Origin: Druceiella hillmani
Lineage: Eukaryota; Arthropoda; Insecta; Lepidoptera; Hepialidae
Direction of reading: 5' to 3'
Assembly (NCBI GenBank): GCA_039881145.1
Contig: JAYKKI010000027.1
Span: forward strand, 22,207,001 to 22,271,000
DNA: 64,000 nucleotides
A program made the position numbers and the translations under genes. Positions 38,841 to 51,600 of the stretch are shown here, in pieces; position 1 is the first letter of the stretch; each line of letters opens with the position of its first letter. The notes below the pieces were generated by a model, which worked only from the letters and a program-made list of their open reading frames with translations, did not search any database and was not told where the DNA came from.

Positions 38841-39350
38841 GTGATAAATAATGTTGTAACTGCCACATTATATTGCAAAAATTACGATCCACAAGATATT
38901 GAATTAATTGATACTGGTATAATAAGTTTAAATATCAGTTGTAAATTGTATATGCCTAACATTGTTATTCAAACGTTTCTCTCTGGAGAGAACGAACGCT
39001 ATATAATCAAAGATAAAGATAAAGTTATTCAAATGCAAAATAGAGCATATGAAAGTAAATATACTTCATATTTACCCAATATCCAAATTCTAGAAGATGA
39101 TTGTTGTAAACATTTTTTAACTAAAGTAGAAAATTTTTACCCTTGAACTCATCAACATTAGATTTAGAAGGGTGAAACTTGGCAAGTTACAAATTAAATA
39201 ATTTTAAAAAAGTTCTATATAACCTAGAAGTTTATTCACCTTTTAATAGAATTATAAATAATATTTATTTGGTATGTATATTTTGTTATTTTTTGAAAGT
39301 AGTTTCGTTTTATATAGTATATAGACTTATTAAATATTTATTATTAAGGA
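38841..39350 (+). pseudogene. Possible degraded retroviral env-like fragment
   Basis: The frame 38841-39146 (about 101 aa) has a Cys-containing pattern in which a Gly-Ile-Ile-x-Leu stretch precedes a Cys-x-Leu-Tyr, reminiscent of the extracellular C-terminal region of F-type/errantivirus env glycoproteins. After a frame change and a stop, a hydrophobic membrane-span-like stretch follows at about 39240-39320. No gag, pol or LTR is visible. It is broken and truncated. The family call is an inference from weak pattern similarity. Confidence 0.3.
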
Positions 39351-39403
39351 AATGATTTTGTAATAGAAAGCAAAAGGACGGTTGGTTACGAATGTATATA
39401 TTT

Positions 39404-39406
<3 letters not shown>

Positions 39407-39446
<40 letters not shown>

Positions 39447-39565
39447 CCACACACACACGCACGCACGCACGCACGCGCACACACACACACACACACACAC
39501 GTATACATTGTGTCTGGGAATATATGTCAGAAAGGAAAATGTTATTCATTGGAAATAATTGTATA

Positions 39566-39600
<35 letters not shown>
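39407..39600. repeat. TA, CA/CG and TA microsatellites
   Basis: (TA)n at 39407-39440, (CA)n with (GCAC)n at 39441-39500, and (TA)n again at about 39567-39600. Between them lies a piece of the terminal sequence of the 7.2-kb TIR element family. Open frames on both strands here are translated repeat. Confidence 0.95.
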
Positions 39601-39929
39601 TGTACAATGACCGATTAGGGCTGGCAGTGCTGGATAACACTTACTCAGTAGAGAACCGTAGCCTGTTGATTGTTGGGGATTGAAAGTCAATGAGAGGGTC
39701 TCAAGAGAATCTGCCTTCTAATAGAGATTAATTCCTATTATATAATGACCATTTCCTTTATTTATTTATTTTTTTTTAGACAAATAGGAAATTTGAATAG
39801 TTGTAAACAAAGTCATTAGGACACACAAAAGATTGTTTCTGGAATATTCGACACTCTTATTTAAAGAATAACATGGAATATTTCCATTAATTGTGTACCG
39901 TTGTACAATCATATACTTTATAAGCATTG

Positions 39930-40521
39930 TGTGCACCCATATACATACATTACAACCATATAAAATACATAGAAAATAGTAACAACTAATTATCTACCTA
40001 TTTTTATCTACTTTTTTGCCTTAGTCCTTTTTTTTCTAATTTACACCAAAAATATTGAATACACCTATATCAACTTCCATAGTGTATACTTATTATTTTA
40101 CCAAAAGTTACTTATTTCTCCACTAAGTAAATAATTAGTTTTCTTTACTTTTTTGTTCCAATATTTTATGAACTATGTATACATACTTGAAGTAGCCATT
40201 TAATAAAATTATTACGTGGAAAACAAAACTTCAGATGAAGATTATTACTATTTATTTGCTGTAATGTATTTTATGTACAATTTAAGTAAATTAAAACTAT
40301 GTAACTTGAGGCAGTAAAAACATACAACAAATGAAAATAATTTTTATCTGGAAAAAACTTTAGCAAATCAAAAAAAAAAAAATTTTGCAAAAGGTGCCAT
40401 TCTCAAAGGACAAAGATATATCACAATTAAAAGATGTTGATTATGGTCAAGAAATTTCCCTGTTGCCAAGGAGAATAACAATTATTAAATCAATAGTTTT
40501 GACATTACATTTTCCAACAAG
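39930..40521. other. 5' flank of SMKR1-like gene
   Basis: AT-rich, with an A-run at about 40369-40383. No clear TATA box or splice acceptor was recognised, so the transcription start is unknown. Confidence 0.35.
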
Positions 40522-40770
40522 ATGGCAGGAAAGAATAAAAAAAAGAAAGAGGCTGGCTCTAAAGAAAATGGAAATGAACAGAAGAAGCCAAAGAAGGGTG
40601 GAGGAAAATCAAAAAAAGGCAAGTCAAAGAACAGATGCAATGTTGATATAATGACTGACGCTGCTATGGATAATGTGTATTATGCTTGTCACAATGTTCA
40701 AGAACTTTTAAAGGTACGAGGTTTTACCTGGCCGGAAGCTCAGAAGAAAAAGAAGAAGGGAAAAAAATAG
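40522..40770 (+). CDS. SMKR1: Small lysine-rich protein 1 (SMKR1) homologue
   Basis: A single exon encodes 82 aa, starting in a good context (caagATGG). Residues 1-38 are a lysine/glycine-rich, highly basic arm (MAGKNKKKKEAG...). Residues 39-73 form the conserved core: VDIMTDAAMDNVYYACHNV followed by LLKVRGFTWPE. The tail is KKKKKGKK. The core pattern VDI-x3-AAM-x-N-x-YY-x2-HNV-x6-RGF-x-WP is the hallmark of vertebrate SMKR1, a protein of similar size (about 60-75 aa). The molecular function of that family is not established as far as I know, so none is assigned. A candidate AATAAA lies at 41088-41093. An upstream noncoding exon is possible. The overlapping frame at 40385-40651 is a shadow. 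Confidence 0.85.
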   Translation: MAGKNKKKKEAGSKENGNEQKKPKKGGGKSKKGKSKNRCNVDIMTDAAMDNVYYACHNVQELLKVRGFTWPEAQKKKKKGKK

Positions 40771-41309
40771 ATATTTAGCTCTAGTTAAGTGTTGGTAGTA
40801 CTGTTGTAAGTTTAACAAAGTCTATTGAAATGAATACATATAATTTTGAAATTCAATATTTCTTTCTACTTGACCCCAATCAATTACATCAAGTTTACAT
40901 TTTAAAAATATAGCAGCCACGAAGACACACTATGCTGAATAGTTCTGGTAAGAAGCTTATTTTTTTTAACTGACCAACTATCTTAACCAATTTTTAATTT
41001 TGAAAACTTCGTTAATGTTTATCTTTATTGTATTTAAATTTTGCGAGAAAATGTCTTAACTACTTTGTCATTAAGTAGATATACTATAATAAATTTGTAC
41101 AGATGTAAGGAAACAATTTAAAGTTAATTTTGGATATTTATAAATGTAGATAGAAGATTTAAATTAAAAAAAAAACATTTTTTCAATATAAGATGTAAAT
41201 TTTCAAACGTGCCTTTGTAGAGATTGATAAACAGTCTCATAATTTTAGTTTGAATGTTTTCTTTTATTTGTCAAGTGGTGGGAAGGTTCTTATTAAAAAC
41301 ACACTTAAG

Positions 41310-41760
41310 ATAGCTATATAAACAACCTTGCTGGCCAGTAAATGTCTCCAAACTGTGGGATCACTTTTTCTTAGACTAATTCTCTTTCATCAGGCAAAGT
41401 AGTGGTGCTATTTTGCTGAAATGAGCTGTTTATTTTAAAATACTGTTATTATATAATTCAGAATTTACAATTAATGTCACATGATGTTAATTTTTTAAAA
41501 ATAAAGACCGAAAATGCCTTTTCTGGAAATAACACACCAAATAGTTACTTTTTAGCATTGCAGCAATTGGTGATGCATTTTTTTACGTATACCCAATAAC
41601 AAAAATTTTGCTTATTTACCTAATTTCCAGGATGAAAATGTGCCTCACCACAAAAAAAATGTTTCCCACTTCTGTCTCCATAGAAAAGGTTGTTAATTTC
41701 CTTCTGGCATTTTTTAGCCATTTTGTCTAAATTGTTGGCCGATTTAATGTTTCGTTAGCT
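41310..41760 (-). pseudogene. Degraded DD41D-like transposase fragment
   Basis: Minus-strand pieces align in order with the transposase encoded at 43486-44583: NIFCGEAHFHPGN (NIFFSDEAHFHIGG in the intact frame), VNKQNFCYW, VTIWCV, GIFGLYF and GDIYWPARL. The first catalytic Asp-Glu is partly lost and several stops are present. It is much older than the three well-preserved copies. Confidence 0.7.
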
Positions 41761-42649
41761 TTCTTTTTCTTGAATATTTCTTTTAATATTAACACAGAGT
41801 TTCCCAAAACTATAAAATCGAAAAATAAATAGTTTTAGAACCTTAGAAGTTTCTCTTTCAAAACATTTCAATGTTTATAATTTTACTGCATCTACCACTA
41901 GGCAGTGTGAGCAGCAATGGTATAACACCTTATTTTGACCTGACATCTTTCTTTTGTATTCTTCAATTGCATTTCTCAAAATGATTCTAAAATATGTATT
42001 TTAATATTTTATATAAGACGTAGAATGTGCGCCTAGTGATGGGTGTGGATTTTAGAAAACTGGATTATACATATGTAGCACATTTTTATCAGCAGATGTG
42101 TTGCGTACACACATATGGTAATATAACACTATAGAATCCTGAAAAGGATGAGGAAAAGATAAAAAAATCTAAATACAAAAATAAATCTATTAGTAAACAG
42201 ATGTAAAATTATAAAACTTATGACCAATTTTAATAGGTAATATTTCATATCACTTTAAAATATAAAAATACATTGTTATTGCTTATCATAAATAAAATCA
42301 TTACTTACGAACTTATTATCTAGTATAAACGAATAATAAAATATTTGATGGACAGCATTTTTATTTGAACTTATTTTCGTATTTAATTCTATTGGATTTT
42401 TTTCGTATTTAATTCTATTGGATTGGTAAAAAGCAGTTATCAACACAATAATTAAAACTTCTTGTGATGACATTGTTATTTGGTCTATATAAAATTATGT
42501 AAATTTAATTTAATTTTTTAAAGAATATAAGAATAACTTAAGCCGGGTTTAAAAACTGTAATTTTTAACAAAGATAAATATTTCATAATTCATTTTATAA
42601 GGAACTATTTCTCAAGCAAAATAAAGTAGCATAGTGAATATTTGTTGAA
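41761..42649. other. 3' flank of the P450 gene
   Basis: No gene. A 26-bp tandem duplication (tttcgtatttaattctattggat) lies at about 42373-42424. A possible minus-strand polyadenylation signal (AATAAA read as TTTATT) lies near 42360. Confidence 0.4.
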
Positions 42650-45600
42650 TTAACTAGAAACTGGGGTTACTTTAATCCAAAGCCCATGTTCGGCTTTTAA
42701 TAAAAATCCGCTTTTATTTAGAACAACTGGCATCTTAGTCTTGCTGCATGGAGACATTTCAAATTCCAACATCAGTCTGGCTAAAGCCAACTTAGCTTGC
42801 ATCATGGCAAAACGGAGACCTGCATAAACACATAATGATAATTATAGGTTATGTAATATAATAGAACTGTGTAAACTGATTGTGCTACTCATGTAATAAT
42901 GGTAATTGGAAAGTACTTTTAAAAATTCATTAGCTAAAATTATAATTTATATTTGGCTTAAAATATTTTACAAATAATTAAAGCAAATTAAAATATATAG
43001 GCTAGTCTATGTGGCCCATTTCTTTAAGATATTAACTATTATCTACCATATTGTAAAAATGTAAGCCGTAAAGATAATATGCAACACACCACAGTAGAAC
43101 ATTATTAAGTACATACAGATGTCTTTTCATTCTTAATACAAAAATGCTAAAATTTTAAAAATTTCATCAGTGAACTGGACGAGATTTGTTACTTAAGAAC
43201 TATTGTTACTTAAGAAAATTATTATTTATGGTATGATTGTACTGTAAAGAAGACAGATTAGTGTTGGCACAGCAATTTCTTTTTGGATTTGCCATACCAA
43301 CAGCAATACCACTATCATCAATCTCCCTTTTTTGATTTGCTGTACCAACACCAATACATGTTATTGGTATAAAATAATAAAAAATAATTTTTGTTTCTAT
43401 TTACATTGTAATACAGGTGTCCAGTGGCAGATTTCAATGTACGAAAAATTGTAAAAAAAAACTTCACCTCTAATACAAAGTAGGTTTATTTTAACTTTAT
43501 AACAACAAATGCGGATTTAATTTTTTTAAAAACCACATTTTCCAAATGGCGGCCATCGAGTCTGACACACTCTTCGAGTCTAGCACGCATGTTTTCAAAA
43601 ACGCATTTGCAGAGCAACTGGGGTATCCTACTGACTTCGGCTCGAATATTTTCTTTAAGTTGTGTCACAGTGCTCGGATTTGTTTTGTAAACAACGGATT
43701 TTAAGTATCCCCATAAGAAAAAGTCACATGGGCTTAAATCGGGTGACCTAGGTGGCCACGGTACGGTACCGTTTCGGGATATGTTTTTTTCTGGAAATAA
43801 CTGCCGCACTGCATTCATGGACACATTAGCAGTGTGAGCTGTGGCCCCGTCCTGCTGGAACCATGTGTTTTGGTTGAAGGATGGACTATTCTGGACATAT
43901 CTCTCCGAATTCACAGTTACAGTTTGGCCACGTTGATTTTCAAAGAAATAAGGCCCTATGATTGCAGATGGAGACATGGCACACCAGACTGTTACTTTAG
44001 GCTTATGTAAAGGCTCTTGATGCATTTGTCTTGGGTTGTGGACATCCCAGTAACGAAAGTTCTGCTTATTCACATATCCTCCAATGTGAAAGTGAGCTTC
44101 GTCACTAAAGAATATGTTGCCCATCCGGGTAGCAGTATGAAATCTCAACAACATCACCTCCACGTAAGTTTTTCTTAATTCAAAGTCAGAATCGTGTAAA
44201 TCTTGAACAATTTGAATTTTATATGGATGGAACTTGAGCTTTTTTCGCATTAATACCTGTAAAGTTGATTTCGGAATTCCCAATATAGATGAACGTGTAC
44301 GCAGTGATAAACGGGGATTTTCAACGACAGAAACCATAACACGCTCTACATTTTCATCCGTGGCTACCAATGGTGTAGGTCCTAGCCTGGGCCTATTTAA
44401 TGTTGATCCTGTAGCTCTGAACCTTGCTAACCATGATTGAATGAGGTTGATCGATGGTCCATCACGTAATCGACGAATACTGTAACGATTATTAAATCGA
44501 CGGCGTGCTACAGACAGTGAAAATCCACTCAAAATGTATGCTTTGACGGCAAAAGCGCGGTGCTCTCCACTCCACTGTTCCATGGCTACTAAAATATCCG
44601 CACCGCTTGCGCTTCTAACGACGTCCACCGCGCCCCTCTTATGTGTTGCGTTCAGAAACTATGTTTGTTCAAACTTTGAAATCTGCCACTGGACACCTGT
44701 TTATTATAATGTCTTGTAAACAGAATGAGATATATAACAGTTGAAAACAAGTTTTAAAATAATAATAAATTGTTGAAAAATGCCAACCTATGCAATTCCT
44801 CGGGCCAGCTCCAAAAGAAAGAAACAGGTGAGATGGCCTTTTAACTTTTTCCTCACCCAAAAATCTTTCTGGTTTAAAATTTTCAGGTTCAGGATAATGC
44901 TGAGGGTCCATATGAATGCCAATAATTGGAGTAAAAATGGATTCACCAGGTTTTATTGTCACATTTGTACCTGGAAGGGTGTATTCCTTAGTGCAGACAC
45001 GGTCCACTCGCGAAACTGCAGGATAAAGCCTAAGAGTTTCTGTGATGATAGAAGAGTTGAATTAATTATGGCTGTTTTTTATCCTCCTATAAATATAATC
45101 ATTTTTCAGCCTATAAACACAATCAGGTATATATTTCCATATATAAAGGTCTGGAATAGTAGTGAAATAGAAATGTGAGGTCATTTGATGTGTTTTTTTA
45201 ATAATCACCCTAAATAAGTAATAAGTTCTTTAACTTATTTCATCCTTTTAATAAGTATTCATTTTTTCCTGCGTTGATGGCATACGCATATTAACTTATT
45301 AAAATAGGCCAATCATCTGACATCAAAATCTAGAATTTAAATTGGCAAAATGGAATACTGCTACATACTTTAAATGTTTTTTATATAAAAATAGTATCTG
45401 AAGCTTTTGTTTCAAATGGCCTTGTTTATTCCTGACAATACATTCCAGTTTATTTCAGCAACAAATCTGTAAGAAATCATAAACAGTATTTACATAATGT
45501 TTAAATTGTATAATGGTGGAAATCATTATACAATTTAAACGTTTCTAATTTTAATTATTGGGTAATCCGGTATATTTTTGTCGGTAGGAATAAACTGCTT

Positions 45601-48600
45601 GAACCTGATTTAAAAAGTTTTCTTTAGCCAATGATCCAGCTTTGGAGGATAAACCTTATAAACGACGCAGATTTGAGGACCACAATGGAGACCAATTCGT
45701 ATTTAAGTTGTAGAGCACTTTCATTATTTTAATATAAATGAGGAAAGTTTAATGTCACTTTTCCATCAGTTGGGAAAGGTGTAGATGTTAAGTAAATGGG
45801 AGCCTCATTATTTAACTTTGGAGAACAAATTGCAACAACTTAATATTTTTTGGATTATAGAAAAAATCAAAAACGGATCATTTACTTGAGACTTGAATAT
45901 TTACGAACAGATCCCAAGAATAATTTTATTTTGTATTTGGCGGGCACTTGAAGCACTCATGCATTATAAATTCTTAAAAGTGTGAAAAATTGTTACTGCT
46001 AACTCCTATTGCAATAATCTAGAATTCATTAATAATTAAAAAGAATGTTTTGTTGTTACATGACAATGCCCATCCTCAGGTGGTGATGATGATGCACAAC
46101 AAGATGATGGAATTACCCATACTATCCTATACCGAACCTATCACCAACAATTATTCCTTGTTTTTTAATCTGGATAGGCATATGAGAAACAAGCAGATCA
46201 GAAACGAAGAGGAGCTAAAAGAAATGACAAGTAATTTCCTCGGCTAAAGCAAACATTTTTACAAAACTGGTATTTATTCAACTGCTGGAGAACATCACAG
46301 GTAGGGTATGTGACATCAGACCGATTGTCAATTCCGGAACTAGATTTCTATATTGAGGCTCAACTGCATCCAGAAAGAAATTTACACTTGAAACGTTTAT
46401 TATATTATGTAACAACAAATGTCAGAATTACTATATTGTGGCTACTCAATTCCGGAAATGAAATATCGGAAAAATAACTCCGAGATTCCGGAATTACGAA
46501 ATTCTGTATTTCCGGAATACACACCCTAGTCACAGAATATGAAAGGTAATGTTTTGATAAATAAGTTCAGCTTCAATCTAAAGCATTGATCTCTACTTTT
46601 TCATATCAAAAACGGAGTACACTTTTCGGTATACTTGGTGTAAATATCTTCATTAGTATCGAATGTGTAAAATCTCACCTACATATTTTTGCATTTAACC
46701 TCATTTTATCCAATCAGTTTTTATTAAGGAGGAAATACCAATGTAACGATTTAAAAATGGTGTGTTAGTATTTGCTATTGGATAAGTTAATTAAATAAAA
46801 GATTTTTAAGGGAAAACTACATTATAATACCTCACAGAAGTAGCTAAAGTTAAATCTTTATTTAAAAAATTGTGTTAATAAAGAAATTCCTTGAAAAAAT
46901 ATTAAGGATTGGGAAAAATATAACTACATTATTGCTAATAATAAGTACCTGATAAAACAGCCTCTAGGTAGTGCATGTCAGCAATTGATTCGTAATTTAT
47001 TTCTCCATTGTATCGTGATAATACCTCCTTGATCTCTTTTCTTAGTTTATTTTGAATTTCTGGTTCTATGGCTAGTGTATGTGATACAAATGACAGTAAA
47101 GTACTTGACGTTTCGAATCCAGCAATTAGAAATAGTAATGCTTGAGCGTCTATCGTGTCATTATCCAAACCTAAAAAATATAAATTTGCAGATAATTTTT
47201 ATAAATTTGCAGATAATTTTTATAAAGTCTTGTATAATTACTAAAAATATTAGTAATTATACAAGACTTTATAAATATTTTTCACAATATTATGTATAAA
47301 TTATTATATAAATTATAGAATGATTTTACGCAAGTACTTGAATATGTGAAATCTAACATAAAGAAAAAAAAACAAAAATAAAACTTTTGAAAATTTTGTT
47401 ACGAAATTATATCTTTTGTTAATGTCTGATATTATTGTTAAATTACTCTAAAAATGTACATTAATTCATATAAAAACTATATATGTGTGAAAGTATCCCT
47501 TTGGTAATAACTGTTCTTGAACCTTCAAGAATTTCACCAAAATGGTAATGGGTAAAGTGCGGATCACATCGGAGTCTTTACGTATTACTTGTACGTATTT
47601 GCGTATGTACTCTTTGTGCGCTTTCAAAGGGTTTTCAAAATTGGACGATGACCTGATTGGCTTCAGACTTGTTTTATTTTATTGTGTTTGTGTGACATAT
47701 AGTAAACAATGTATTTTATAATTCTGAAAAATTTTAAGCGAGATAATACTTTTTGAAATTTAAACCTATGAAATCTAACATAAAGAAAAAAAAACAAAAA
47801 TAAAACTTTTGAAAATTTTGTTACGAAATTATATCTTTTGTTAATGTCTGATATTGTTGTTAAATTACTCTAAAAATGTACATTAATTCATATAAAAACT
47901 ATATATGTGTGAAAGTATCCCTTTGGTAATAACTGTTCTTGAACCTTCAAGAATTTCACCAAAATGGTAATGGGTAAAGTGCGGATCACATCGGAGTCTT
48001 TACGTATTACTTGTACGTATTTGCGTATGTACTCTTTGTGCGCTTTCAAAGGGTTTTCAAAATTGGACGATGACCTGATTGGCTTCAGACTTGTTTTATT
48101 TTATTGTGTTTGTGTGACATATAGTAAACAATGTATTTTATAATTCTGAAAAATTTTAAGCGAGATAATACTTTTTGAAATTTAAACCTATGAAATCTAA
48201 CATAAAGAAAAAAAAACAAAAATAAAACTTTTGAAAATTTTGTTACGAAATTATATCTTTTGTTAATGTCTGATATTGTTGTTAAATTACTCTAAAAATG
48301 TACATTAATTCATATAAAAACTATATATGTGTGAAAGTATCCCTTTGGTAATAACTGTTCTTGAACCTTCAAGAATTTCATCAAAATGGTAATGGGTAAA
48401 GTGCGGATCACATCGGAGTCTTTACGTATTACTTGTACGTATTTGCGTATGTACTCTTTGTGCGCTTTCAAAGGGTTTTCAAAATTGGACGATGACCTGA
48501 TTGGCTTCAGACTTGTTTTATTTTATTGTGTTTGTGTGACATATAGTAAACAATGTATTTTATAATTCTGAAAAATTTTAAGCGAGATAATAGGGGTTTT

Positions 48601-51600
48601 TCTCATAAAATTTTTTTGCCCAATATTGTTAAGGTTACATCATGAACTAAGTTAGTGCGATCTGAGAAATTATGCTAAATCCATTATCTTGGTGAAAATG
48701 TTGAATTTATATATCTCATGAACCGTTGATACTACTACAAAAATTATTTAATTATTACGTCAAAAATGTAATAATTAAATAATATTTATAAAAATGTAGA
48801 TTACATTTTTATACAATTTAAAATAAAGTGGATGTTTAACCGTTTTAGTGTCATGGTTTTTTATTCATATATACTTAAAAATGCCAAAGAAATCTTTTGT
48901 TTTTGATGTCATTTACCCTTGTCTGGAAAAAAACTGTATCTCTTCCAAAAATTATCCAATTTTAATAATTTTTTCGGTGTTTTCTTAATAAAAACTTGTA
49001 CAAGGATAATAAAATACAAAAAAATTATGGAAATATATATTGTGAACAAAAATTATAACAAAAACTGAAATCAAGGTTACATCGTATTTTCGCAGTCTGG
49101 TACATTCTCTGTATCAGCAAAATAATTGTTATCGTCACTATTATCACTATCCCTCAAAATTTACGTTACGCCAAATTGTGATCGTACCACAATGTCATTC
49201 CCACTATCACTTTCTTCACAACTTGAAAAACGATCATTTTCACTCGAATTATTTTCATATTCTGACATTATGGGTTAAAAATTTTCTTTTCCTGGATCCT
49301 TTTTGTATTGTAATTACTAATAATATTATAATTTGAACTTTATATAACACGTAGAAAGATAAAAAATTACCGATGCGTGCGAGCGACCTCCCCTACCGTG
49401 CACTAAACAGCAACTAATTTCGCGAGCACCATCGCGTTAGTGGCAAATTTAGTTAGTACGCGCACGAGCGCGATAGCGCTTGTCAGCACTCAAACGGTTA
49501 AGGGACACAGTTGCAAAGATTATGCATACGCATACCATTTTCATGATTGAATGGAATATTCGTCTAGTAATAATTATACTCACAGTATTTCGTCTAGTTA
49601 TAATTATACTCACATTGTAGTTGAGTCGGGTTCTTAATATTTTCTTCTTTTTCTTTTTCAAGCGTATCTATGAGGAGCTGGAGGAAATCATTACGCCTGT
49701 AATTAAACATTTATAACAATTTATTTACTTAAAAAATTCATTTGAATTTAGAAAATAAAAGTCACATACAAACCTGCTTCCAGCATCTTTACTTCTACGT
49801 GTCTTTGTATAAGAAAGAATTTGCACAAGTTCTCGTGAGACGTCGGCGTTAAGGAATGATATGTTTAAATATTTGAAGGCTTGAGGCATAAATATAAATA
49901 CAAAGAAAATGAAAAATCTCTTCAATTTTGACATGCTATCGAATTTTTCAGCCACCTGATAGAAACAGAAGTAACAGGATGAACGATAATATTAATTGTA
50001 AGAAAATTATTATTATTAAACATTTTATGAAAATGTGGAAAGGAAACAAATATGGCTATGTATCCACAAAGAAAAATTTACAAAGAAAAAGACCTGTATT
50101 TAAAATGTAAATTTAGGAATATGGTGGAATATTTTTAAAAACCCATAGCATATTTTTAAGCATGTTAGTGGCAAATCGACTCATCTTGACATCAGTCTTC
50201 CTCATATTCTCTTTCCATGTGGTTTAGCCAGATACACACAGGGTTACATTTATTTTTATATATTTCGTGATATATTTCAGACTTAAAACAACCTAGAAAA
50301 GTTTTATAAGATCAAAAATTACGTCTGTTTGACTTTCCCTATAAAAATTAGTACTTGCCTTTCACAACAGGATTAACAAAGGTTATAATTTGTCTTTTCT
50401 CCAAAAAAAGTTTCCATTGTTTATTTATTTTCAAGAGATCAAGTGGAGTTGCAACATAAGAGGTTGTTCTTAGTCCATTTCAAAACTATATTTTTTTTAA
50501 AAATTTAACTTGCTTCATTTTTTGAGTATTAGTAAAAGCACACTCAAAAAACTTGCCCCTCGCCCCTAATCTCTAAAGATAGATCATCAAAAGGAATTAT
50601 TCACATAAATAGATTGCCGTTTAAAGATAATAAGAAAAATTAAATGCTGTGGCAGACATTTACAATATTCGACCTAAAGAAAATGTTTCCTATCATTGTA
50701 CTGTAAACAGTACTGTTTATAATAAGACAAATAAAATATTCATTAATGTAATAAAACAAAGCAGTGTTACCTTCACAAAATGTGCATCTTCATTCTTTAA
50801 CGAAGAACATTCTATACCAAATGCGCATGTCCCTATTGTGTCAAGAGTAAATCGACCCATAAATTTTTTCATCTCTACTTCACCGTTTTCTGCAAGGAAA
50901 TTAATGCTAGGACATAATTATTTATTTTAATCATACATCTGCAGCGCTGAAATACTCTTTCACTATTTTTTTTTATTTCTGAAGCTGTGGTGTAAACAGA
51001 AACTGGCCATTTAAAATTTGTTATGTGTTTATTATACTTAAATCAATCGTGAATTTTTAAAATTATTACGAGTATGAACATTATCAGAATTATAATAATA
51101 GCCATTAAAGTCTTTGTGTTTATGTACATCGAGTGGACGATTGCAGCGGATGTATTAAGGCAATACTATTTATTTAGTCCGTTGTTTTATGTCACATAAA
51201 TTTAAAGTATTTGCAAATAGAGCAGATGGTTCGCTATGGGTCGTCCGCTAGATGTGTGTAAATCATTTAAACCGCTTTCTTGTATTTCAGTTATTTTGTT
51301 TTGAATATCGAATAAAAAAATATTTTTACCATGATGAAGATTGAGAATTGTTTTGTTGTAAACAATATAATTTAATTTTTTTATATATAAGATATTATGT
51401 ATAGTTATGTATTATGTTAGTACTGCCCATACTAATATTGCTAATTTATATTGTATGAGTGTTTAGTATCCAATTACACGAGTAATATAATTAGCATATT
51501 CTTTGTCCCGCGAGGAAAAGAATATTTAAAACTTGCGTATCACTCATCTATTATGAACATCACTTTCATTTATTAATAAAGGGAACAACAAAGGGAACTC

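Larger units (their letters stand above)
37728..39929. repeat. Inverted repeat, about 330-bp arms, 2.2 kb overall
   Basis: The left arm (37728 to about 38068) matches the complement of the right arm (about 39602-39929). Shared phrases run in order: aagtatatgattgtacaa, aattaatggaaat.ttccatg, aatattccagaaa, gtcctaatgac, gaattaatc.ctatta, caatccccaaca and agcactg.cag. Similarity is imperfect. The 1.5-kb centre holds a palindrome, a degraded env-like frame and microsatellites. It may be a foldback element or two opposed copies of a short repeat; no transposase is present. Confidence 0.75.

Noticed and set aside
40385..40651. 88-aa frame overlapping SMKR1
   Set aside because: It is another frame of the lysine-rich coding sequence; only the 40522-40770 frame matches a known family.
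44780..45178. 132-aa plus-strand frame
   Set aside because: It lies antisense to P450 exon 8, whose haem-binding motif explains the open reading.
50649..50930. 93-aa plus-strand frame
   Set aside because: It is antisense to P450 exon 4.
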